Below, one piece after another: positions 6,931-11,800 of a DNA stretch of 11,800 nucleotides (position 1 is the first letter of the stretch; each line of letters starts with the position of its first letter). The DNA is from Candidatus Nanopelagicales bacterium. GTDB lineage: Bacteria > Actinomycetota > Actinomycetes > S36-B12 > GCA-2699445. Under the pieces are notes generated by a model, which worked only from the letters and a program-made list of their open reading frames with translations, was not told where the DNA came from and did no database searches. The DNA lies in the NCBI GenBank assembly GCA_037045355.1, contig JBAOHO010000018.1, positions 1-11,800 on the forward strand, given 5' to 3'. The position numbers and the translations under genes are program-made.

Positions 6931-7740
6931 GCCGCGCCTCGCCCGATTCTCGCGCGCCGAACGGTGGACCCACCGAGCGATCGCGGTGTTGGTGGTCACA
7001 CTCATCGTGAGTGCGGCCTGTTTGTACTTCCCCGATCTCAGTGCCCTGGTAGGCAACCGGGAACTGTTCAAGCGACTCCACATCATCGCCGGTTTCGTGC
7101 TTCCGGTCCCGATCCTGATCGCGCTGTGTATCGCCGCGTTCCGGGCGGATCTCACTCGGTTGAACCGGTTCACCCCCGATGACTGGCGTTGGTTCCGCAA
7201 GCAGCAGCGCCGCACCGGCGCCCTCAAGATCGGCAAGTTCAACGCGGGTCAGAAGTTGCACTCCCACGTGGAGGCGGGCGCCCTGATCGTGCTCTTCGGC
7301 ACGGGAATGATCATGTATTTCTCCGGAGCTTCTCTGATGATCTGCGCACCGGTGCGACGTTCGTCCACGACTGGGTGGCACTGGGGGTGGCCCTGCTCGT
7401 CGCCGGCCACGTGTACAAGGCCTACTCCGATGCGGGTGCTCGCGAGGGGATGCGGACCGGATACGTGACGGTGGAATGGGCTCAACTCCACCATCCCTCC
7501 TGGGCCGACCAAGCACCCTCCTGGGCCGACCAAGCACCCTCCTGGGCCGACCAAGCACCCTCCCAGCCCCACCAGGCACCCTCCCCAGTCGACCCGGCAC
7601 CCTCACAGCCCCACCAGGCACCCTCCCGAGTCAACCCGGCACCTTCCCAGCCCGCCCAGGCACCCCGTCGATCCGAGGAGAAGCACGCACGCACGGCAAC
7701 GCCACCCCCCGAGCACCCAGGGTCCGACCCCGGCGGTTAA
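6914..7740 (+). pseudogene. Four-helix membrane cytochrome b, frameshifted, with a heptapeptide-repeat tail
   Basis: The frame from ATG 6914 encodes a b-type cytochrome like the gamma subunits of formate dehydrogenase or Ni/Fe-hydrogenase. Candidate heme histidines are RWTH (His20), RLHIIAG (His56) and KLHSH (116/118), with helices around 21-39, 56-76 and 119-136. After GMIMYFSG (near 7320-7340) the family match moves to the -1 frame: DDLRTGATFVHDW, VALLVAGHVYKAY and GYVTVEW, ending at TAA 7740. One missing base explains this; restoring it gives about 275 aa. Without it, translation ends at 7468 in an unrelated tail of 184 aa total. I see no X-XXY-YYZ slippery site. The tail after GYVTVEW consists of eight 7-residue repeats. 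The gene overlaps the molybdoenzyme gene by 17 nt and is its likely electron-transfer partner. It may be a true pseudogene or an assembly error. Confidence 0.8.
7495..7662 (+). repeat. Eight tandem 21-bp units encoding a P-S-x4-A heptapeptide repeat
   Basis: Units start every 21 bases from 7495. The first three are identical and encode PSWADQA. The next five encode PSQPHQA, PSPVDPA, PSQPHQA, PSRVNPA and PSQPAQA. Units 4, 6 and 8 resemble each other, as do 5 and 7, so the older half has a 42-bp higher-order period. The array lies in the frame used by the restored cytochrome b C-terminus. It would form a Pro/Ala-rich extended tail after the last membrane helix. The identical units indicate recent expansion by slippage or unequal crossing over. 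Confidence 0.95.
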
Positions 7741-7755
7741 CCCCGGGCTAACCGC
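7733..7755. terminator. Bidirectional hairpin containing both convergent stop codons
   Basis: GCGGTTA (7733-7739) pairs with TAACCGC (7749-7755). CCC and GGG inside the loop can extend the stem past one mismatch. The TAA of the cytochrome frame (7738-7740) and the TAG of the opposing opine dehydrogenase (7748-7750, minus) both lie within it. Such a symmetric structure between genes 7 bp apart is a plausible shared terminator, though neither side has a T-run. Confidence 0.5.
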
Positions 7756-8842
7756 GCTGCCCGGTCGTGACGTAGTCGAGCAGTTGACCACGGTTCAGAT
7801 CGCCGATGCCACAGCGCTCCAGGGTGCGGCCCATCGCGACGAAGTCCCGGTCCAGCAGCGCCCCGACGAGAGTGATCACCGACCGCATCACCTTGGTGTC
7901 CACTCCGAGCTGGGTCCCGAGCTGCGAGTAGATCGTCAGACCGATCGGGACGTCCTCGGTGAGGTACCGGCTGTCGATCTCAGTCGGTCCTTTGATGCCG
8001 TTGAGTGCGGCGACCCCACGGATCACGGACCAGAACGTGTCCCCTGCCGGCCCGTATCCCATGACCGAGTAGGTGTCTCGCAGGCTCAGGACCGAGACTC
8101 CCAACGCGGCCCCGATGGCGACCCGCTCCGCATCGATCGCCTCTATCGCCTGGCACACATGGGGCGTCATGCCTTCTTCGTAGTAGTAGAAGTCACCGTG
8201 GCTGTATTCGATGCGGCTGGCCGACAACAGGACACCGAGACAATGCAGAGTCGGGTTCGGATTGCTCAGCCCGGCCTCAAGCACATTCGCCATCTCCTCG
8301 ATGCCCGGATACAGGTCGCTCATGACCGGCCGGACCCGGTCAGCAGCTTGCGCCGGGAACACCCCGATCGACACTATCCGGCGCCGCCCGAAGACATGGA
8401 CCGAGTCGGGGCCCACGATCCGCGTCGCATAGGGCAGGGCTGCGATTTCCGAGACAGTGATGTCCGCCGTCGAGCCGGACCGTCGCACCACCTCGACGAA
8501 CTCCAACGATCCCAACGAGCCGGGCATGAGGACGACATTCATGCCGTCGCGCACCAGTGGGGTGAGCAACTCGGCATACGTGAGGTGATGAGTGGTGGGG
8601 ACCACGATGAGCACCACCTCGGCGTCGGCGATGGCGGCTTCCAGGTCGGGCTCCACGCGCACCGGGGCAGTTCCGGCGAACACGCCATCGGCCGTGATCC
8701 GTCCGGAAGCCTCGATGGCAGCCAGCCCACCGATGAACTGAGGGACGTCGTACATGGTGACCTGATGTCCCGCGATTCCGAACTCCGCCGCCGCGGCCCG
8801 GGCGCCGTTGCCTCCGCCGAGGATGGTGACACGTCGCATCAT
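7748..8842 (-). CDS. Opine/octopine dehydrogenase-family NAD(P)-dependent oxidoreductase
   Basis: The product is 364 aa, the usual length for the NAD/NADP octopine/nopaline dehydrogenase family. The N-terminal Rossmann domain begins RRVTILGGGNGARAAAAEFG, with the GxGNxA-type nucleotide loop at residues 9-14. A VVLIVVPTTHH strand follows (76-86). The C-terminal helical Octopine_DH domain carries SNPNPTLHCLGVLLSASRIE, whose His200 matches the family's catalytic histidine, followed by GDFYYYEEGMTP and LRDTYSVMGYG. Known members reductively join an amino acid to a 2-oxoacid; the substrates here are unknown. The start is ATG at 8842 or the adjacent ATG at 8839, with GGCGGA just upstream. The open frame continues to 9385, but that extension is low-complexity and overlaps the opposite gene. 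It is divergent from the enoyl-CoA hydratase-like gene. Confidence 0.88.
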   Translation of the reverse strand: MMRRVTILGGGNGARAAAAEFGIAGHQVTMYDVPQFIGGLAAIEASGRITADGVFAGTAPVRVEPDLEAAIADAEVVLIVVPTTHHLTYAELLTPLVRDGMNVVLMPGSLGSLEFVEVVRRSGSTADITVSEIAALPYATRIVGPDSVHVFGRRRIVSIGVFPAQAADRVRPVMSDLYPGIEEMANVLEAGLSNPNPTLHCLGVLLSASRIEYSHGDFYYYEEGMTPHVCQAIEAIDAERVAIGAALGVSVLSLRDTYSVMGYGPAGDTFWSVIRGVAALNGIKGPTEIDSRYLTEDVPIGLTIYSQLGTQLGVDTKVMRSVITLVGALLDRDFVAMGRTLERCGIGDLNRGQLLDYVTTGQRG

Positions 8843-8961
8843 GATTCCGCCGATCGGTGATTTCCCCCCACGGTAGGCCGCGACCAGCCTTGATCGCGCG
8901 CGGGCAGCGGGCGCCGGTTGGGTGGCAGTCAGGTGGCCGGTTGGCGGGGGGTCTGGCGGGA

Positions 8962-8967
8962 TAGGGT
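8962..8967 (+). promoter_or_regulatory. TAnnnT -10 box for a leaderless GTG start
   Basis: TAGGGT stands 6 nt before the GTG at 8974. This spacing is typical of leaderless transcripts in actinobacteria, where transcription begins at or next to the start codon. No Shine-Dalgarno precedes the GTG. The rest of the 131-nt divergent gap (8843-8973) is very GC-rich and shows no other clear element. Confidence 0.5.
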
Positions 8968-8973
8968 CGAGAT

Positions 8974-9758
8974 GTGAATTCCGACGAACTCGTACTGGAC
9001 ACGCACGGCGCGGCCGTGCAGCTGATCCTCGAACCGTGCCGACAAGGCGAATGCGCTGACGCAGCAGATGTGGGACGACCTGCCGGAACTGGTCGCACAC
9101 GCCCAGTCGATCCCTGGCGCACGGGTCCTGGTTCTGCGATCGGCTACCGACAAGGTGTTCAGTGCCGGGCGCCGACATCGCGGAGTACCGCGAGAACGCC
9201 GGGAGCACAGACTGGGGACTGGCGAACCACACGCGAGTCACCCGAGCGACACAGGCGTTGGCGGACTGCACGTTGGCCACCGTCGCGCGGATCGCGGGAC
9301 CCTGCGCCGGGGGTGCGGTGGGCCTCATCGCCGCCTGCGATCTTCGCTTCTCATCCGCCGATGCCTTGTTCGCCGTCCCTCCCACGCGCCTCGGACTGGT
9401 CTACCCGCAGCCAGACACCGCCCGGCTGGTCGACCTCATCGGACCCAGCGCCACCAAACGTCTCCTGCTGACCGCAGCTCGGATGGAAGCAACCTGGGCT
9501 CTGCGGGTGGGTCTGGTCGACGAACTCGTCCACCTCGAGGATCTGGATGCCGCCATCGACCAGTTGGTGCTGCAGATCGCCGGTGGAGCCCCGGTATCGG
9601 TTCGGGCGATGAAGCGGACCATCGCGTGGGCCGGGTCCGGAGTACGAGGCGAGAACGACGACACCCGGGCGCTCCTCGTCGAGGCACTTGAGCACCCCGA
9701 TCACCTCGAGGGCACTGCGGCGTTCCTGGAGCGACGGACACCTTTGTTCGCAAGCTGA
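8974..9758 (+). pseudogene. Enoyl-CoA hydratase/isomerase-family protein, two frameshifts
   Basis: The family match runs through all three forward frames. It begins in the GTG-8974 frame (NSDELVLDTHGAAVQLILE), moves to the next frame near 9035 (DKANALTQQMWDDLPELV, then VLRSATDKVFSAG), and to the third near 9170 (GADIAEYRENAG onward) to the TGA at 9758. Removing one C from GAACCGTGCC restores LILERADKANAL, and removing one C near GCCGGGCGCC restores FSAGADIAEY. The corrected gene is 260 aa, the normal length. The crotonase core GPCAGGAVGLIAACDLRFSS and VGLVDEL are present, but the two catalytic glutamates of true hydratases appear replaced (Gly in GGAVGL, Pro in VPPTRLG). The protein is therefore probably another crotonase-family enzyme or inactive. 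The 9162-9758 segment is the longest intact piece (198 aa). Confidence 0.82.
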
Positions 9759-9802
9759 GCGATTTGTTCGCAAGCCGAGCGATTTGTTCGCAAGCCGAGC
9801 GA
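9743..9802. repeat. Threefold 20-bp tandem repeat spanning a stop codon
   Basis: TTTGTTCGCAAGCYGAGCGA is repeated at 9743-9762, 9763-9782 and 9783-9802. The only variation is T in unit 1 and C in units 2 and 3. That T is the first base of the TGA ending the enoyl-CoA hydratase-like gene. TCGC and GCGA alternate along the array, so each unit can form short hairpins (TCGC-AAGCYGA-GCGA or GCGA-TTTGT-TCGC). The array fills most of the 85-nt gap before the SGNH hydrolase gene. It could be a binding-site array at two-helical-turn spacing or a slippage product. Confidence 0.93.
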
Positions 9803-9843
9803 TCACAGCATCATCTGTCGTCCCTTGCTGCCACCATCGGATC

Positions 9844-10878
9844 GTGGTCTCACCTGATCCCCGAACAGTTGCGCGCTTTGCTGCGTACAGCGGCGCCGGT
9901 CTGGTCGGTGTTGGTGCCGCTGCAGCCGGCCTGATCAACATGCAACGCCAGCAGGCCAAGCGGACCATCGGACCTCGTCGCACAGCTGCCCCCTACGACG
10001 ACGGCAGGTACGGACGGTCCAAGGGCCCGTCGAAGCGTCTGGTGATGATCGGAGACTCGATCGCCGCGGGCCTCGGCGCCGACCACCCCACCCAGACGAT
10101 CGGAGCCCAACTCGCGCGCCTCGTGTCGGACTACACTCGCCAGGCTGTCGTGCTGAGCAACGTCGCCATGGTGGGGGCCCGCACCCGCGACCTCGAGGCC
10201 CAGGTCACGCGCGCCCTGCAATACCGGCCCCACGTTGCGGTCATCATCATCGGTGCCAACGACGTCACCCACGCGGTGCCCAGGCGGGTATCGGTGGCTC
10301 GCCTCGAGGAGGCAGTCCGACGACTGCGCGATCACAACGTCCAGGTCGTCATGGGGACCGCCCCGGACTTCGGCGCGGTCCAACCCATTCGACCCCCCTT
10401 GCGCTGGATGCTGCGCGAGATGGCCCGCTCACTCGCAACAGCCCAGGCCGTGGCAGTGGTTCGCGCGGGCGCTCGCGCAGTGTCATTGGGCGATCTTCTC
10501 GGTCCCGAGTTCGCCCAGCGGCCCTACCAACTCTTCAGCACCGATCAGTTTCATCCCTCGACCGAGGGCTACGAGGCGGTCGCGCAGGTCCTGGCTCCCT
10601 CGGTCCTCGCAGCGCTGAGCCGGGGGGAACGTGGCGAGGTCCTGCCGGAACTGTTCGACGCATCTGTCGAAGCCCCGCTGCTCGAAGTGGCCGCCGCAGC
10701 CGCCGAGCAACCCGGTACCGAGGTGTCGGCGGCGCCTGCGGAACCAGGTCGCCTGGGGCGGCGACGCAGACGTATCCTGCGCATCGGAGTTCCCGGGGAC
10801 CGGGCATCGGATCCAGCCGATCACGGGAGTACGGTGGACTCCAGCGAACAGGGGCCACGACACCGGGAGGAACGATGA
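9844..10878 (+). CDS. SGNH/GDSL-family hydrolase, membrane-anchored
   Basis: The product is 344 aa from GTG 9844. A hydrophobic N-terminal segment (FAAYSGAGLVGVGAAAAGLI, ~residues 11-30) probably anchors it to the membrane. The SGNH blocks are present: MIGDSIAAGLGAD with nucleophile Ser72, NVAMVGARTRDL (block II Gly), IIGANDVTH with Asn139, and TDQFHPSTEGYE with Asp234 and His237 completing the triad. It should be a serine esterase or lipase acting on an acyl ester; the substrate is unknown. From about residue 260 the protein is Ala/Glu rich, then basic (RRRRR) and polar, so the tail looks disordered. The start is uncertain because no Shine-Dalgarno is evident; the open frame extends upstream to 9688 but overlaps the previous gene and the tandem repeats. 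The stop overlaps the DUF4287 start by 4 nt. Confidence 0.88.
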   Translation: MVSPDPRTVARFAAYSGAGLVGVGAAAAGLINMQRQQAKRTIGPRRTAAPYDDGRYGRSKGPSKRLVMIGDSIAAGLGADHPTQTIGAQLARLVSDYTRQAVVLSNVAMVGARTRDLEAQVTRALQYRPHVAVIIIGANDVTHAVPRRVSVARLEEAVRRLRDHNVQVVMGTAPDFGAVQPIRPPLRWMLREMARSLATAQAVAVVRAGARAVSLGDLLGPEFAQRPYQLFSTDQFHPSTEGYEAVAQVLAPSVLAALSRGERGEVLPELFDASVEAPLLEVAAAAAEQPGTEVSAAPAEPGRLGRRRRRILRIGVPGDRASDPADHGSTVDSSEQGPRHREER

Positions 10879-11105
10879 CCCTGCACCATTCCGAGGAGAC
10901 GCACCGCCAGTTGGTGGAGCGGATCCCCGCCTCCACCGGCAAGCAGATGAGCGAGTGGTTCACTGTGCTGGAACATGGCCCAGCACTGTCCCGGTTCGAC
11001 GAACGCGTCACCTGGTTGCGCTCCGAGTACGACCTCTCACACGGCCAGGCGACAGCCATCGTGCACGAGTACGACAAAGTGCGGGCAGCGCGCAAACTCA
11101 CCTGA
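10875..11105 (+). CDS. DUF4287-domain protein
   Basis: The product is 76 aa. It matches the DUF4287 pattern along its whole length: an N-terminal helix ending LVERIPASTGKQMSEWF, a middle GPALSRFDERVTWLRSEYDL, and the C-terminal HGQATAIVHEYDKVRAARKL. It has no signal or membrane segment, so it is probably a small cytoplasmic helical protein. Its molecular function is not established. GGGAGG at 10865-10870 gives a good ribosome site, and the ATG lies in an ATGA overlap with the SGNH hydrolase stop, so the two are co-translated. Confidence 0.9.
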   Translation: MTLHHSEETHRQLVERIPASTGKQMSEWFTVLEHGPALSRFDERVTWLRSEYDLSHGQATAIVHEYDKVRAARKLT

Positions 11106-11118
11106 CCCACAGGACACG

Positions 11119-11156
11119 AACGGCGGGGACGATCCGATCGGATCGTCCCCGCCGTT
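11119..11156. terminator. Perfect 38-bp palindrome between convergent genes
   Basis: Bases 11119-11137 are the exact reverse complement of 11138-11156 (AACGGCGGGGACGATCCGA and its mirror). It begins 13 nt after the DUF4287 stop and ends 23 nt before the end of the opposing Bax inhibitor-like gene. Transcripts from either side would form a long GC-rich hairpin, which suits a bidirectional terminator. No T-run follows. Confidence 0.7.
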
Positions 11157-11179
11157 GTCAGGTCAGTCTCGGGCGAGCA

Positions 11180-11800
11180 TCAGTCCCTGCTGAGCGCGAC
11201 CAAGGCAAGAAGCCGCAGGATCTCGAGGTACAGCCAGATCAGCGTGACCAACAGCCCGAATGACATCCGCCACGACTCACGCTCGGGCAGCCCCATCTTG
11301 ATGCCCTGTTCGATCGCGGCGAAGTCCAGGTTGAGGGTGAATGCCGCCAGCAGCACTCCGAAGGCACACAGCAACAGGCCGAGGGTCCCGACTCCGTAGA
11401 AACCCCAGCCTCCACCGACTCCGAACAGGGCCGCGACGAATGACGCCAGGGCGATGACGGCGTAGCTGATGAGCGCCACCATCATGACCTTCATGAAGGT
11501 CCCGTTGACCTTGATGATTCGGCCCGTGTAGAGGGCCAGCATCACACCGAAAGCCACCAGGGTGCCGATGATCGCCTGCGACACCAGGCCCGTGTACTGA
11601 GGGTTGCTCTGCTGGACGAGGGCGTCGTACCACCACGAGATTCCCCCCAGAAGATGCCCTCGACGAACGCGTGCAGGCGAGCGCCAGCGGCGGCTTGATG
11701 GACTTCATGAAGGTGTTGGCCAGACCCAGGCCCAGACCGATCAGCATGGCCACCCAGGTGACCCACGGCATTGTGGGAGCGAGCTGCCAACCGATCACCG
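11180..11800 (-). pseudogene. Bax inhibitor-1/YccA-family membrane protein, partial at right edge, two frame breaks
   Basis: The C-terminal part (stop at 11180, intact frame to about 11646) reads GISWWYDALVQQSNPQYTG, then AIIGTLVAFGVMLALYTG and further membrane segments, with the family's closing LLVTLIWLYLEILRLLALV. Upstream, AFVEGIF is in a second frame and IGWQLAPTMPWVTWVAMLIG to KPPLALA in a third. A missing base near TTCTGG (about 11650) restores FLGGISWW. A second break near 11668-11673 (one base lost or two gained) joins PLALA to AFVEG. The N-terminus lies beyond the window. About 205 residues with roughly six membrane helices are visible. Family members are integral membrane proteins linked to calcium leak or protease control in other organisms; the role here is unknown. 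It may be an intact gene with assembly errors. Confidence 0.82.

Noticed and set aside
7315..7350. Programmed -1 ribosomal frameshifting in the cytochrome b gene
   Set aside because: No slippery heptamer or obvious downstream stimulatory hairpin is visible, and other indels nearby suggest mutation or error.
7495..7662. CRISPR array or minisatellite without coding role
   Set aside because: The 21-bp units are directly adjacent with no spacers and keep a 7-residue frame following a conserved protein segment, so a coding repeat is the better reading.
8843..9385. N-terminal extension of the opine dehydrogenase frame to 9385
   Set aside because: The Rossmann fold starts right at the ATG near 8842. 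The extension is compositionally odd and overlaps the crotonase coding sequence on the other strand.
9743..9802. Replication-origin iterons
   Set aside because: There are only three short copies, with no replication initiator gene and no AT-rich region nearby.

Overview
The window is GC-rich, densely packed DNA with short gaps, 4-nt start/stop overlaps and a TAnnnT box just upstream of a GTG start. Together with the protein families (TetR_C-type TetR, DUF4287, SGNH lipase, YccA-type Bax inhibitor) this points to a high-GC actinobacterium (Actinomycetota). I cannot place it more finely from sequence alone. I see no rRNA, tRNA, CRISPR array, transposase or phage gene.

Region 1 (1-5704). The C-terminus of an unidentified gene ends at 63. 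A TetR-family repressor (164-844, minus) is divergent from a three-gene operon whose genes overlap by 4 nt each (ATGA, then GTGA): a zinc-less MDR/quinone-oxidoreductase-like dehydrogenase, a SOUL heme-binding protein, and a ~1050-aa PAS-GAF-PAS-PAS-GGDEF-EAL protein. In that last protein the GGDEF half is degenerate and the EAL half keeps its catalytic residues, so it is probably a cyclic-di-GMP phosphodiesterase with several sensor domains. The 92-nt divergent gap holds a good sigma70-like promoter and CTTAC/GTAAG repeats that may be the repressor's operator.

Region 2 (5776-7740). A small secreted four-cysteine protein is followed by a Tat-type sulfite-oxidase-fold molybdopterin oxidoreductase, which overlaps a four-helix cytochrome b. 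The last two look like an exported molybdoenzyme and its membrane electron-transfer partner. The cytochrome gene is broken by a -1 frameshift. Its restored C-terminus carries eight tandem 7-residue repeats encoded by 21-bp units.

Region 3 (7748-9802). An opine/octopine-dehydrogenase-family gene (minus) converges on the cytochrome gene through a hairpin containing both stop codons. It is divergent from an enoyl-CoA hydratase/isomerase-family gene broken by two +1 indels. That gene ends inside a threefold 20-bp tandem repeat.

Region 4 (9844-11800). A membrane-anchored SGNH/GDSL hydrolase overlaps a DUF4287 gene by 4 nt. A perfect 38-bp palindrome then separates them from a convergent Bax inhibitor-1/YccA-family membrane protein that runs off the right edge and has two frame breaks. 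All five indels lie between about 7.3 and 11.7 kb, while the first 7.2 kb is intact. This uneven pattern fits either local assembly error or real local gene decay.
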